Of a DNA stretch of 64,000 nt, positions 9,720 through 19,418 are shown one piece after another. A program made the position numbers and the translations under genes. This stretch comes from Lactobacillus xylocopicola. Lineage in GTDB: Bacteria > Bacillota > Bacilli > Lactobacillales > Lactobacillaceae. How positions within the stretch are numbered: the first letter of the stretch is position 1; every line of letters starts with the position of its first letter. Under the pieces are notes generated by a model that made no database searches, had not been told where the DNA came from, and saw only the letters and a list, made by a program, of their open reading frames with translations. Where the stretch lies: assembly GCF_033096005.1 (NCBI RefSeq), contig NZ_AP026803.1:602501-666500 (forward strand), in the 5' to 3' direction.

Positions 9720-11462
9720 ATGGACTTTTCAATTACGACCCGTAACGAAGAAATAAATTGTTTAAAAAATGAAAAATTAGATTTGTTGATTATCGGTGGT
9801 GGAATTACCGGTGCTGGGATTGCTCTGCAAGCAAGTGCTGCTAAAATGAAAACAGGCATAATTGACATGCAGGACTTTGGCGGAGGCACCTCATCTCGTT
9901 CTACAAGGTTAGTTCACGGTGGTATCCGCTACTTGAAGACCTTTGATGTTCAGGTGGTTTCAGATACGGTTAAAGAACGGGCAGTTATCCAACACATTGC
10001 ACCACATATGACCCAGCCGGATCCGATGATTTTACCGATTTATGACGAACCTGGTACAACTTTTACGATGTTTTCGGTTAAGGTGGCGATGGACTTATAT
10101 GATCACCTGGCAGGGATTGAAGGCGATTCGCCTCTTACCAAGTATGCTAATTACACGATTGATAAGGAAGAAGTGCTAAAGCGCGAACCACAGTTAAACC
10201 CGCGGAATTTACAAGGGGCAGGAGTATATTTAGATTATCAAAATAACGATTCAAGACTCGTTTTAGAAAATGTAAAAAAAGCTCATGAACTTGGCTGTAT
10301 TGCAGTTAGTCGCCTAAAAAGCATCAAGATTCTGCATGATGAACACCAGCGGGTGAATGGGGTCCGAGTTCATGATAACTTGACTGGAGCAGAGTTCGAT
10401 GTTCATGCCGATGTGGTAATTAATACTTCGGGGCCATGGTCTGACCAAGTTCGTGAGCAAGATGATGCGATTTACAAGAAGCCGCGATTGCGTCCGACTA
10501 AGGGGGTTCACTTAGTGGTTGATCAGTCCCGGCTGCAGGTTCCGCAACCGACCTATTTTGGCTCAGGAACAGCTGACGGACGGATGATTTTTACCATTCC
10601 TAGAGAAGGTAAGACTTACATTGGAACGACCGATACGGATTTCACGGCGGATTACGCCCATCCAACGGTTGAACAGCATGATGTTGACTACCTGCTGAAT
10701 ATCATTAATAAAAAGTACCCGAGTGCCCACCTCACTATTGATGATATTGAAGCTAGCTGGGCCGGTGTTCGACCTTTAATTGAGGTGGAAATCGAAAAAA
10801 ATACAGCAGCAGATGCAACCACTGGAGCCAGTGTTTCAGACAGTACGTCTGCGCCATCAGCCGTTTCGCGTGGTAGCTCACTAACCGAAGCTACTGACGG
10901 ACTGATTACCTTAACTGGAGGTAAGTTGACGGACTATCGCCTCATGGCTAATGGTGCAATGGCCAAGATTAGGGCGGTCCTACATGACCAGTTTAACAAG
11001 GAGTTTGAACTTAAAGATTCAGCTAAAATCAAAGTTGCAGGTGGTGACTTTGATTCTGCCAATGCTGAAGCAGAACTTGCGAATATTGCTAAACGTGGTG
11101 TTGAAGCTGGTATTAATCCAGAAGATGCAAAAGAAATCGCTAACCTCTTTGGATCTGAAGCTGAGCAAATATTCCACCATGCTCAAGAAATCAAGGCAGC
11201 TGATGGTCTGAGCTTAGGTGAAACGGCGGCGCTTGATTACTCACTGGCGGAAGAAATGACTTTAACGCCAGTTGACTATCTATTACGCCGGACCTATCAC
11301 GTGCTGTTTAAAAATGATACGTTGGATCAAGTTAAAGTAGCTGTCCTCAGGCATATGGCCGATTATTATGGCTGGGATCAAGTACAGATGGAAGAATATA
11401 CAGAGGATTTGGACAAAGAGATTGCAGAATCGCGATTGGAGGAGTTGAAGCAGCGGAAATAA
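9720..11462 (+). CDS. glpD: Glycerol-3-phosphate oxidase/dehydrogenase (GlpO/GlpD family)
   Basis: This 580-residue FAD enzyme oxidises glycerol-3-phosphate to dihydroxyacetone phosphate. The dinucleotide fold LLIIGGGITGAGIALQAS starts near residue 20, followed by TSSRSTRLVHGGIRYL. The downstream half has WAGVRPLIEVEIEKN and GGKLTDYRLMA. Streptococcal and enterococcal oxidases have a long insert before the PSAVSRGSS motif; here the segment is only about 20 residues, rich in Ala, Ser and Thr. Whether it uses oxygen (oxidase) or quinone (dehydrogenase) cannot be settled. It is transcribed with glpK. Confidence 0.9.
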   Translation: MDFSITTRNEEINCLKNEKLDLLIIGGGITGAGIALQASAAKMKTGIIDMQDFGGGTSSRSTRLVHGGIRYLKTFDVQVVSDTVKERAVIQHIAPHMTQPDPMILPIYDEPGTTFTMFSVKVAMDLYDHLAGIEGDSPLTKYANYTIDKEEVLKREPQLNPRNLQGAGVYLDYQNNDSRLVLENVKKAHELGCIAVSRLKSIKILHDEHQRVNGVRVHDNLTGAEFDVHADVVINTSGPWSDQVREQDDAIYKKPRLRPTKGVHLVVDQSRLQVPQPTYFGSGTADGRMIFTIPREGKTYIGTTDTDFTADYAHPTVEQHDVDYLLNIINKKYPSAHLTIDDIEASWAGVRPLIEVEIEKNTAADATTGASVSDSTSAPSAVSRGSSLTEATDGLITLTGGKLTDYRLMANGAMAKIRAVLHDQFNKEFELKDSAKIKVAGGDFDSANAEAELANIAKRGVEAGINPEDAKEIANLFGSEAEQIFHHAQEIKAADGLSLGETAALDYSLAEEMTLTPVDYLLRRTYHVLFKNDTLDQVKVAVLRHMADYYGWDQVQMEEYTEDLDKEIAESRLEELKQRK

Positions 11463-11497
11463 TATTATCAAAAGCAAAGTAGTAAATTATATCCCCA

Positions 11498-11533
11498 AAA
11501 AGTCTAGCAGTAATTGACTGCTGGGCTTTTTAC
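11498..11533 (+). terminator. Intrinsic terminator after glpD
   Basis: AAAGTC-TAGCAGT pairs with ACTGCT-GGGCTTT around a five-base loop and is followed by a T run. Confidence 0.85.
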
Positions 11534-11648
11534 GTGGATGAAGTGGTCAGTATTGAAAGCCGATTGCTCAGCTTTTTCAAATACGGAATAGCAAAAACGG
11601 TTTTAATTTTTGAGTGTAAAAGGTTAAACTTAACAAGAGGTGATTTTC

Positions 11649-12617
11649 ATGGAACCGATATTTTTAACGCCATACTTTAGACCCAAAATTTGGGGTGGTC
11701 GTAAATTAAAAACGCTGTTTAACTATGACATTCCAGCAGGTAAAGTCGGCGAGGCTTGGGTGATTTCTGGGTATCAAGATGATGCTTCAACCGTTAGTAG
11801 CGGTAACTTAAAGGGTGAGAGCCTGCGAACGGTTTACCAAAAATACCCAGAGCTTTTTGGAAATCCCAAAAGTAAAGAGTTTCCACTGCTAGTTAAGTTT
11901 CTTGACGCTAATGACAGTCTGTCTGTCCAGGTTCATCCAGATGATGATTATGCCCGCAGAGTGGAGCATGATCGTGGCAAAACGGAAAGTTGGTATGTTT
12001 TGCAGGCGGATCCCGGCTCTTACCTGATTTATGGGCATACAGCCAAAAACCGCGCTGAGCTCGCTGAACTGGTCAATCGCGGTGAGTGGGACCAGCTCCT
12101 ACGCAAGGTTCCGGTCAAAGCTGGTGACTTTGTCTACGTTCCTGCAGGCACAATTCATGCCTTAACTAAAGGTATTTTAGTGATTGAAACCCAGCAGTCA
12201 AGTGACGTTACATACCGCCTGTATGACTACGACCGAATTGACCAAAAAACGGGTAAACCCCGTGAACTTCATACGCGAAAATCAATTGATGTTACAACTG
12301 TGCCACATGTTGATCCCCAGTTAGAAGTTAAGGTGCAAAAAGAGCAAGATGCCACAATTAAAACGATGGTTGAGCCTCCCGTGTCGCCGCACTTTGCCCT
12401 GTGGCAGGTTGTACTTAACGGCAAGTGGGCGACCGGCTTGAAGAATCATCCTTACTTGCTAGTAACGATTATTAAAGGTGAGGGGCAGCTTGAAACTGCT
12501 ACTGAAAACTATAGTCTACAGCTTGGTACTAACTTGATTATTCCTAATCAGTTAAAGGACTTCACCTTTACTGGTGAAATGGAAATGATTATTTCTACGC
12601 CTGGTAGTGATGACTAA
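11649..12617 (+). CDS. manA: Mannose-6-phosphate isomerase, class I
   Basis: This zinc enzyme interconverts mannose-6-phosphate and fructose-6-phosphate. The cupin-type metal site is visible in LSVQVHPDDDYA near residue 92 (Gln and His), TESWYVL near 112 (Glu) and PAGTIHAL near 165 (His). The start is set at ATG 11649, giving 322 residues, because AAGAGGTG lies six to eight bases upstream; a GTG at 11640 sits inside that ribosome site. The SdpI-like gene follows after 20 bases. Confidence 0.94.
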   Translation: MEPIFLTPYFRPKIWGGRKLKTLFNYDIPAGKVGEAWVISGYQDDASTVSSGNLKGESLRTVYQKYPELFGNPKSKEFPLLVKFLDANDSLSVQVHPDDDYARRVEHDRGKTESWYVLQADPGSYLIYGHTAKNRAELAELVNRGEWDQLLRKVPVKAGDFVYVPAGTIHALTKGILVIETQQSSDVTYRLYDYDRIDQKTGKPRELHTRKSIDVTTVPHVDPQLEVKVQKEQDATIKTMVEPPVSPHFALWQVVLNGKWATGLKNHPYLLVTIIKGEGQLETATENYSLQLGTNLIIPNQLKDFTFTGEMEMIISTPGSDD

Positions 12618-12637
12618 TTGACCTAGAGGAGAGAAAA

Positions 12638-13033
12638 ATGATTTACATTGCTTGTGGTGCGATTATGGTGGTAGTAGGGCTTTTATGGTGCATTTCACCC
12701 TCCAAAAGTCCGAATCCATTGTATGGCTACTCTTCATATTTAGCTCGGGTTAACGATACCAGTTACCACTTTGCGCAGGTAAAGGCTAGGATGTATTTTA
12801 TCTTGTTTGGAGTAATTCAGTTCTTGCTTGGAGTTGGAATCCATTTCTTAAAGTGGGATCGGTATTTCATCTTGTGGCTGCTGACTTTTTATCTGTTTAT
12901 TATTTTTCCAATTATTGCGACAGAAAAAAGCCTGAAAAAATTTTTGCTTAATCGCGGCGAGCTGCCACATGATTATGTTGATCCTGATCAGGTCAAACAT
13001 GAGCAGGTAAAGGGCTTTCGTGGTCATAAGTAA
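12638..13033 (+). CDS. SdpI-family small membrane protein
   Basis: This 131-residue protein has three hydrophobic segments (about residues 1-18, 50-70 and 76-95) and the SdpI/YhfL-type motif NPLYGYSSYLARVNDTSYHFAQ near residue 27, matching the NPxYGYRTxxSxxDxxxW pattern of this family. Members include immunity proteins and membrane-stress factors, but a specific role here is not evident. A strong ribosome site (AGAGGAGA) precedes the ATG. It is likely co-transcribed with manA. Confidence 0.75.
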   Translation: MIYIACGAIMVVVGLLWCISPSKSPNPLYGYSSYLARVNDTSYHFAQVKARMYFILFGVIQFLLGVGIHFLKWDRYFILWLLTFYLFIIFPIIATEKSLKKFLLNRGELPHDYVDPDQVKHEQVKGFRGHK

Positions 13034-13076
13034 AGTGACGACAACGAAAACACAATAAAACACAATAATACATAAA

Positions 13077-13107
13077 AAAGCAAGAAATTTAAAAATTTCT
13101 TGCTTTT
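13077..13107 (+). terminator. Bidirectional intrinsic terminator
   Basis: A 14-pair perfect stem, AAAGCAAGAAATTT with its complement, with a two-base loop and T runs on both strands. It ends the manA transcript and would also end the decayed minus-strand gene at 13126. Confidence 0.9.
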
Positions 13108-13125
13108 CATTTACATTGATTATTA

Positions 13126-13289
13126 CTATTTCTTTTCAGGAACTGGTAAATTAGGACCAGCTAAATATTTTACATCCGAAGCTTTTAGAGGAATCTGTCA
13201 CGAATCTACTTACTATTTTACCGTCCTTAGCATAATATGGTGCATCTTTTACAAGATACACTTGAGAGAAGACGCTATACTAATGTAAA
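13126..13289 (-). pseudogene. Decayed C-terminal gene fragment
   Basis: Reading the minus strand gives QVYLVKDAPYYAKDGKIVS then RFVTD in one frame, and after a one-base shift IPLKASDVKYLAGPNLPVPE with two Lys and TAG at 13126-13128. The two parts together look like the last 45-50 residues of an exported protein whose gene has lost its 5' end and gained a frameshift. It resembles the C-terminal cell-wall-binding repeats of lactobacillus surface proteins, but that match is uncertain. A terminator follows in the right orientation. Confidence 0.5.
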
Positions 13290-13291
13290 CA

Positions 13292-13319
13292 AAAAAGCAC
13301 TTCTGCAGAAGTGCTTTTT
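13292..13319 (-). terminator. Intrinsic terminator of the SPFH gene
   Basis: A 24-base perfect palindrome (AAAGCACTTCTG and its complement) is followed on the minus strand by a T run; it lies just past the SPFH stop codon. Confidence 0.9.
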
Positions 13320-13324
13320 GCTAG

Positions 13325-14194
13325 TTAATCACTATCCTTTGTCGCCTTGTGCCAAATTTTGGCAGTGGTAGGAATTGCAGCAAGGTTGGTCATATCGTCC
13401 TTACTTGTCACGATTAAGTTGTTGGGACCCTCAGCCAGTTTGTTAAAACTGTCAAGACTTTGATTTTTGAAGTAACCGTCACTTGCTGTTGCCAGACTGG
13501 CTTGCAGTTGGTTGATTCGGTATGCTTCTGCATCTGCTTCAGTTTTAACTGCCGCAGCCTTAGCTTTAGCGGTAGCAATCAAGGCATCGTTCTTAGCTTT
13601 AGTGGTTAGCTCGATGTTCTTAGCCTCACCCTCAGCCTTTTCGATGGCCGCAATTTTTTCTCGGTCAGCGGTCAGTTGCTTATCCATTGCTCGTTGGATT
13701 TCGGCACTTGGCAGTAATTCGTCGATGTTGACCCGGACTACCCGAATACCGTAGACATCGGTTAGGTCACCAATGGCATCGGCCAGTTGCGTGTTGATAC
13801 TGCTGGTTGAACCTAAGGCATCGTTCAGGTCCATGCGACCAATAATATCGCGCAAGTGCCCTCTGATTAACTCGACCATCGACTTAACGGAATCCGTGTT
13901 GTTGTAAAAATACTTGTAAGAGTCAGTTACTAAGTAGTTTAACGTCAGACTCGTAGTTATTTCAGCGTTATCCTTGGTGATAATTGAATATTTGGAAATT
14001 TCAGCAGGAAACATGGCCAAAGAAACGCGACGCATTTTTTGAATTACCGGAATAATAAAGACTAGACCGGCTTTGACAGTTTTAGAATATTTGCCCAGGG
14101 TTTCAATTAAGCCCTCATTATTTTGCGGCACTACCCGACACCCTGATAATAAGAAAATAATAACAAGTAGAGCAATAATTAAAAAGACAAGCAA
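13325..14194 (-). CDS. SPFH/Band 7 (stomatin-like) membrane protein
   Basis: This 289-residue protein has an N-terminal membrane anchor (LVFLIIALLVIIFLLSGC), an SPFH domain at about 22-185 (NEGLIETLGKYSKTVKAG, then IIGRMDLNDALGST) and an Ala/Glu/Lys-rich coiled-coil tail from about 180 to 235. Such proteins form oligomeric scaffolds in lipid domains. A Cys at residue 19 after LLSG could suggest lipid attachment, but family members normally keep the anchor. It is transcribed towards its own terminator. Confidence 0.9.
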   Translation of the reverse strand: MLVFLIIALLVIIFLLSGCRVVPQNNEGLIETLGKYSKTVKAGLVFIIPVIQKMRRVSLAMFPAEISKYSIITKDNAEITTSLTLNYLVTDSYKYFYNNTDSVKSMVELIRGHLRDIIGRMDLNDALGSTSSINTQLADAIGDLTDVYGIRVVRVNIDELLPSAEIQRAMDKQLTADREKIAAIEKAEGEAKNIELTTKAKNDALIATAKAKAAAVKTEADAEAYRINQLQASLATASDGYFKNQSLDSFNKLAEGPNNLIVTSKDDMTNLAAIPTTAKIWHKATKDSD

Positions 14195-14239
14195 GGTTAG
14201 ACCTCCAAGATTAATACTTTTATAATGATAGATTATTTG

Positions 14240-16429
14240 CTAATTATATGCCTTTTTATTATTTTTTCCAGATTTATTTTTCTTTTCGATTAAATGATTT
14301 CCAGAAACAGATTCGGGAATATCAGTAATTTCTTCATGGCGCCCGTTAAGCTCGGGTGCATCAGTCTTGTAAAGGCCGGTCGTTGACTTGTGGTATTTAG
14401 AAATCAAAGCAGTCGACTTAGCCTGTAGCTGGTCGCGGATGCCTTCCATTTGCTGAAAGTTGGTCAGATAGTCAAACTGGTCGGGGTCAACGGGTTTGAA
14501 TCCAGTGGGAGTGTAAAAGCGGAGTAAGTTGTGATTATTGAGTAAATCGGAGTACTTGAGTGATTTTTTGCCTGCTTTAGCCAGTTGGGCAATTTCAATT
14601 TCTTCTTGCCGAGTAAAGTTGACAATTTCTTTGCCACTTTGTCGGTCATAGACCACGCCTTTTTGTCCTTTGCCACCAATTATGATGTATTTTTGGCTGA
14701 CAATCGTGCCATTACGGAAGACCACCCAGGGCTTGTAGGCAGGTGAGAGCAGGTCGCTGCCAAACTGAATATAGTTGTGGTTAGAGATACCTAGCAAGTG
14801 GAGCAGGGTCGGGAGAACATCAATTTCGCCAGCTACTTCATGCCTAATCCCGCCCTTTAAATCAGGTGAATAGATCATGAAAGGGACGCGTTGCATTTGG
14901 ACATTATTGTAATTGTTCCAAGTATCGGAACTTTCGCCAACGATTGGGGCGAGAGTTTCATTTTCAGAATTAGTTAAACCATAGTGGTCACCGTAGATTA
15001 CTACCATGGTGTTTTTGATTAAGCCCGACTTTTTGAGATAAGTAAAAAACTCTTGAATTGCCTGGTCGAGGTAGTGGGCAGTTTCAAAGTAATTATTGAT
15101 TGACTTATCACTTGTTTCAGTAGTTTTGAAATTGTGATCTAAGTCTTCATCATCCATTTCGAAGGGAGTATGGTTAGTTAGGGTGATGAACTTGGTGTAG
15201 AACGGCTGTTGCATTCTCTCTAAGTACTTGATACTTTCTGCAAACATCAACTTGTCTTTAACGCCGTAGCCGATACGATCGCTCTTGTCATGACTAAAGT
15301 AATTTTGGTCAAAAAAGTAGTTATAGCCCATATTCTTGTATACATCGTCACGGTTCCAGAAGGAACCAACGTTGCCATGGAAAACCGCTGAAGTATATTT
15401 TCCATGTTCCCGCAAAATTTGTGGGGCTGCCTGAAAGGTATTACTGCCACCGAGTGCAGTAAACAAAGAGCCATCAGAAATGCCGTAAGTTGCTGTTTCA
15501 AGCATATTCTCGGCATCACTAGTCCGACCAATACCAACCTGGTGGTAGAAGTTGTCAAAGCTGAGGGTATGTTGGTTGTGGTAGATGGAATTTAAAAAAG
15601 GAGTGACTTCCTTACCATTTACCTTTAAGTTAAGCAAAAATTGCTGAAAGCTTTCCAAGTGAATGACAATCACATTTTTACCCTTGGCGACACCATAGTA
15701 GGTACTGTTTTTGGGTAGCTTATTCTGTTTGGTGTAGGATAGGATTTTGTTCAAGTCAGCAGTATTGGCGTTACGGTTGACTTGCTCTGTTTGTTCATTC
15801 TTAATGCCGTCGTAGACGGTGTAAGTATCAATTCCCAGGTATTTGACGATATACGAACGATCAAAGGTCGTGCCCAGAAGACGGGGCCGGGAGGTTTCGG
15901 CCAGAAAAATATTTGCCACCAAAACAAAAGCACCGACCGAAGTAATCGCAAAGGGGGTCAGCAAACCGTATGATTTTTGGGCAATTTTAATTTTACGGGC
16001 AATTAGCAGGGCAATGATGATAATCAAATCTAGCCAAAGCAGCAGGTCTGAAGGATGCAGCATTGCCACTGCACTTTTACCGAGACCAGGAGCCACCTTG
16101 CCGGTATTGACAATTGTTTTGACGGTGATGAAGTCAGAGAACTGGCGGTAATATAAGATATTAGCAAAGAGTAAGCCGGTATTGGCAAAATCCATGAACA
16201 GCATCACACAGTAAGATACCAGTGGTTTAGAAAAATAAAAGCCAATGCTAAACAATAAGATTGCACTGCCGAAAGGGCTAATCCACATAATGAAGTGCTG
16301 GTAGGGATCAGTAAGCCCCAGACTAAAGTCGTGATACATGGCAAAGATATATTTAACCGCGAACAAAAAGATTAACAGACTAAAAAAGCCAGTACGAGTT
16401 TGAATAAAGTTAAGTAGTTTATTTTTCAA
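14240..16429 (-). CDS. Lipoteichoic acid synthase-family sulfatase-like membrane enzyme
   Basis: This 729-residue protein has five N-terminal transmembrane segments (within residues 15-190) and a large extracellular alkaline-phosphatase-type domain. The catalytic Thr is in GRTSDAENML near residue 310, with metal-site motifs NHTPFE and YGDHYG. LtaS polymerises glycerol phosphate from phosphatidylglycerol into lipoteichoic acid. The C-terminal 60 residues are polar and rich in Lys and Asn. Whether it is the main synthase or a paralogue (primase or LtaP-like) is not decidable here. Confidence 0.9.
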   Translation of the reverse strand: MKNKLLNFIQTRTGFFSLLIFLFAVKYIFAMYHDFSLGLTDPYQHFIMWISPFGSAILLFSIGFYFSKPLVSYCVMLFMDFANTGLLFANILYYRQFSDFITVKTIVNTGKVAPGLGKSAVAMLHPSDLLLWLDLIIIIALLIARKIKIAQKSYGLLTPFAITSVGAFVLVANIFLAETSRPRLLGTTFDRSYIVKYLGIDTYTVYDGIKNEQTEQVNRNANTADLNKILSYTKQNKLPKNSTYYGVAKGKNVIVIHLESFQQFLLNLKVNGKEVTPFLNSIYHNQHTLSFDNFYHQVGIGRTSDAENMLETATYGISDGSLFTALGGSNTFQAAPQILREHGKYTSAVFHGNVGSFWNRDDVYKNMGYNYFFDQNYFSHDKSDRIGYGVKDKLMFAESIKYLERMQQPFYTKFITLTNHTPFEMDDEDLDHNFKTTETSDKSINNYFETAHYLDQAIQEFFTYLKKSGLIKNTMVVIYGDHYGLTNSENETLAPIVGESSDTWNNYNNVQMQRVPFMIYSPDLKGGIRHEVAGEIDVLPTLLHLLGISNHNYIQFGSDLLSPAYKPWVVFRNGTIVSQKYIIIGGKGQKGVVYDRQSGKEIVNFTRQEEIEIAQLAKAGKKSLKYSDLLNNHNLLRFYTPTGFKPVDPDQFDYLTNFQQMEGIRDQLQAKSTALISKYHKSTTGLYKTDAPELNGRHEEITDIPESVSGNHLIEKKNKSGKNNKKAYN

Positions 16430-16572
16430 CGTGAACGCTCCTTATTTTATTATTTTAAAAGTTTAGATAACTTTAGACAATCTTTTCTGGATTGTTAGTC
16501 GTTTTTTAAGAAATAATTGCCCTGAATTTGGGTATAATTTAAATGAACATTATTTTAGGAATTGAACAAGAC

Positions 16573-17196
16573 ATGATATTTTTAGGACCGCTGTATAATT
16601 CGCTGGCGCAGCACTATGCAACTGAAGTAAACCATTTCGCATTGATTAAGATGATTATGCTAGCACTGGATAAAACCATTTTCTACTTTTTGGTTTTTAT
16701 GGTGTTGCGCTTATTTTGGTTACTCCTAGTTAGACGGCGGCGAACTATCAGGTCTGAGGCCATGGTCTGGTTGTTTGCTTTTTATGTGCTCATGGTATTG
16801 ATGCTGACGACTTTTCGCAATGCCTATTTTCCTTGGGCGCTCAGCTTTAACTGGCACCGCCCGCTTAGTGATATTAACCTGGTTTTTTTACGGGAAACCT
16901 GGAAAATGTTCTATGCCCAAAGCCGACTTGACTTCATTTATAACTCTTTTGGCAATGTGGTTTGCTTTATTCCATTTGGATTTTTGGCGCCAGTTGTTTT
17001 TTCCAAAAAGCAATCCTTTGCCCGTGTGGTAATAGCTGGTATCATCTTTTCAGTCTTGATTGAAGGGCTGCAATTTTTATTGGGAACTGGAGTCAGCGAT
17101 ATTGATGACGTCTTCTTTAACCTTTGCGGGGCAGCTTTAGGGTATTTGCTTTATCTACTTTGTTGGCGAATTAGACAAAAACTGCAAACCAGGTAA
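16573..17196 (+). CDS. VanZ-family membrane protein
   Basis: A protein of about 207 residues with four to five transmembrane segments and the VanZ-type region YNSFGNVVCFIPFGFLAP, followed by EGLQFLLGTGVSDIDDVFFNLCGAALGY. VanZ-like proteins are linked to glycopeptide and lipopeptide tolerance, mostly without known activity. A TATAAT lies at 16531-16536, directly before an in-frame ATG at 16543. The later ATG 16573 is chosen because TAGGAATTG precedes it; a leaderless start at 16543 remains possible. Confidence 0.8.
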   Translation: MIFLGPLYNSLAQHYATEVNHFALIKMIMLALDKTIFYFLVFMVLRLFWLLLVRRRRTIRSEAMVWLFAFYVLMVLMLTTFRNAYFPWALSFNWHRPLSDINLVFLRETWKMFYAQSRLDFIYNSFGNVVCFIPFGFLAPVVFSKKQSFARVVIAGIIFSVLIEGLQFLLGTGVSDIDDVFFNLCGAALGYLLYLLCWRIRQKLQTR

Positions 17197-17273
17197 AAGC
17201 ACTGGTATTTGTAAAATAAGATTGCTAAAATATTCTTGTGAAAAGAATATTTAATTCAATAGGGAGTGTATTC

Positions 17274-18623
17274 ATGAGTTTAATCAAATTTGATGCCAGC
17301 AAATTAACGCCGTTTGTTCAAAAAAATGAACTAAGCGAAATGCAAGCGATGGTTAATGCGGCAGACCAAGAGCTAAGAGAAGGTTCAGGCGCCGGTAGCG
17401 ACTTTTTGGGTTGGGTTGACCTGCCGGTAGACTATGACCAAGGCGAGTTTGCCCGCATCAAGGAAGCGGCTAAGAAGATTCAGAGTAACTCAGAAGTATT
17501 GGTTTGTATCGGTATTGGTGGATCATACCTGGGTGCTCAAGCAGCGATTGAGTTTCTGAACAGTGCCTTTTATGGCAAGGCTAAAGAAAAATATCCGACA
17601 GTTGTTTTTTGCGGGAATTCACTTTCTGGTTCTTACCTGCATGACCTAATTGAATGGCTTGGTGACAAGGACTTTAGTATCAATGTTATTTCCAAGTCGG
17701 GAACGACAACTGAACCAGCTGTTGCCTTCCGCGTATTTAAGGCCAAGCTAATCGCCAAATATGGTAAGGAAGAAGCGCAGCGGCGGATTTTTGCCACCAC
17801 TGACCGGGCTAAAGGTGCTTTGAAAACTGAGGCCGATGCTGAAGGTTATGAAGAATTTGTTGTCCCAGATGACATCGGTGGACGCTACAGTGTCCTGTCT
17901 GCTGTTGGCCTTTTGCCGATCGCAGCAGCTGGTGCTGATATTGATGCATTGATGAAGGGTGCTGCCGATGCGCGGAATGATTATCGCGACACTGACTTAC
18001 AGCAGGCAAGCCCCTATCAATACGCCGCCTTGCGCAACATTCTTTACCGCAAGGGTTATACTACAGAAATTGTTGAAAATTATGAACCAACGCTGAGAAT
18101 GTTTAGCGAGTGGTGCAAGCAATTGATGGGTGAGTCAGAAGGCAAAGATAATAAAGGTATCTGGCCAGCCAGTGCCAATTTTTCAACTGACTTGCATTCA
18201 CTTGGGCAGTATATTCAAGAAGGGATGCGTAACCTCTTTGAAACAGTAATTCGGGTAGAAAATCCGGCAAATGATGTTAAGATTCCAGCTGATGATCGCG
18301 ATCTGGACCAATTGAACTTCCTAGCTGGTAAGAGCCTGAACTATGTTAATGACCGAGCATATGAAGGGGTTGTTTTGGCCCATACTGATGGTGGTGTGCC
18401 CGTGATGACGGTCAACATTCCAGACCAAACAGAACATACTTTGGGCTACCTCATTTACTTCTTCGAACTAGCAATTGCGATTTCTGGTTACTTGAATGGC
18501 ATTAACCCATTCAACCAACCGGGAGTTGAAGAATATAAGCGCAACATGTTTGGCTTGCTTAACAAGCCTGGCTTTGAAGAGCTCCATGATGATTTAACTG
18601 CGCGCTTCAATGAATCAAACTAA
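17274..18623 (+). CDS. pgi: Glucose-6-phosphate isomerase
   Basis: This 449-residue glycolytic enzyme interconverts glucose-6-phosphate and fructose-6-phosphate. Family signatures are present: [19 protein letters not shown] near residue 75, [16 protein letters not shown] near 140, and [17 protein letters not shown] in the C-terminal half. The start is set at ATG 17274 behind AGGGAGTG; an upstream GTG at 17238 has no supporting ribosome site and would add 12 unusual residues. It is a single-gene unit with its own terminator. Confidence 0.97.
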   Translation: MSLIKFDASKLTPFVQKNELSEMQAMVNAADQELREGSGAGSDFLGWVDLPVDYDQGEFARIKEAAKKIQSNSEVLVCIGIGGSYLGAQAAIEFLNSAFYGKAKEKYPTVVFCGNSLSGSYLHDLIEWLGDKDFSINVISKSGTTTEPAVAFRVFKAKLIAKYGKEEAQRRIFATTDRAKGALKTEADAEGYEEFVVPDDIGGRYSVLSAVGLLPIAAAGADIDALMKGAADARNDYRDTDLQQASPYQYAALRNILYRKGYTTEIVENYEPTLRMFSEWCKQLMGESEGKDNKGIWPASANFSTDLHSLGQYIQEGMRNLFETVIRVENPANDVKIPADDRDLDQLNFLAGKSLNYVNDRAYEGVVLAHTDGGVPVMTVNIPDQTEHTLGYLIYFFELAIAISGYLNGINPFNQPGVEEYKRNMFGLLNKPGFEELHDDLTARFNESN

Positions 18624-18652
18624 GTAATAAACCAAATAAAATCGAAAAACTT

Positions 18653-18705
18653 AAAAAGGTTAAAAAATCACTGTCTGAACAGCCTATTTTTTAACCTTTT
18701 TGTTT
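18653..18705 (+). terminator. Intrinsic terminator after pgi
   Basis: A 16-pair stem, AAAAAGGTTAAAAAAT with its complement, closes a 17-base loop and ends in T residues. Confidence 0.85.
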
Positions 18706-18758
18706 TAAATGTTTTTTCTAACTTTGTTCTTGTTTAATTGGGATTTTATGCGAACATA

Positions 18759-19418
18759 CTAGCTAAATTTTTCCCAGGCTTGCTCAATTTGTTGGTAATT
18801 CAAAGCAGAAGTTTGAGGGAAGAGTAAACCAGCTTGGCCCAGTTCTGACTGAGAGCCAACTCCAACAGAGAAGGCCCCGGCACGATTGATTGCCCTAATG
18901 CCTGCAATTGAGTCTTCAATCCCAACACAATCACGAGTGTTTAAGTTAATTGCTTTGGCAGCCGCAAGAAAGATATCTGGAGCTGGTTTGCCAGCTGCCA
19001 CTTGGGCGGGATCAACGATGGCATCAAACGCATTGGTAAGTTGTAATTTTGTGAGAATGAAGGGCCCATTCAAGCTTGCCGAAGCCAAGGAAAGTTTAAC
19101 ATTATGTGCTTGAAAAGCTGCAATCAAAGCCGTTATTCCTGGTAAGATATTTTCAGGAGTGAGACTAGTTAACAGTTCACGAAAGACTATATTTTTTTCT
19201 TCAGTCATTTCTTGAAATTCTTTTTCGGTAACTATAATGTTTAAATAATTTAAAATGGCAGTTAATGAATCGGTGCGACTCACTCCCTTGGTTTGTTTTT
19301 CCAGTTCATTAGGTAATTCGCGGTTAAAATGATCCTTGATCAATTTGCGCCAAGCCTGAAAATGGTATACCGACGTATCTGCAATAACGCCATCAAGATC
19401 AAAAAGTACGCCTTTCAT
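18759..19418 (-). CDS. pgmB: Beta-phosphoglucomutase-like HAD enzyme
   Basis: A 219-residue HAD enzyme with DLDGVIADTS at residues 6-15 (Asp nucleophile and Asp at +2), the cap region WRKLIKDHFNRELPNELEK, LASAS near 115 and GIEDSIAGIRAINRAGAFSVGVG near 167. This set is typical of beta-phosphoglucomutase, which converts beta-glucose-1-phosphate to glucose-6-phosphate. ATG 19418 is chosen since GAAAGGAAAT precedes it. It overlaps the end of the GH78 gene by 20 bases and is the last gene of that operon. Confidence 0.88.
   Translation of the reverse strand: MKGVLFDLDGVIADTSVYHFQAWRKLIKDHFNRELPNELEKQTKGVSRTDSLTAILNYLNIIVTEKEFQEMTEEKNIVFRELLTSLTPENILPGITALIAAFQAHNVKLSLASASLNGPFILTKLQLTNAFDAIVDPAQVAAGKPAPDIFLAAAKAINLNTRDCVGIEDSIAGIRAINRAGAFSVGVGSQSELGQAGLLFPQTSALNYQQIEQAWEKFS

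Noticed and set aside
13100..13288. 62-codon plus-strand frame
   Set aside because: Begins inside a terminator stem and lies opposite the better-supported minus-strand remnant.
17238..17273. Longer pgi start at GTG 17238
   Set aside because: No ribosome site upstream; ATG 17274 has AGGGAG at good spacing.
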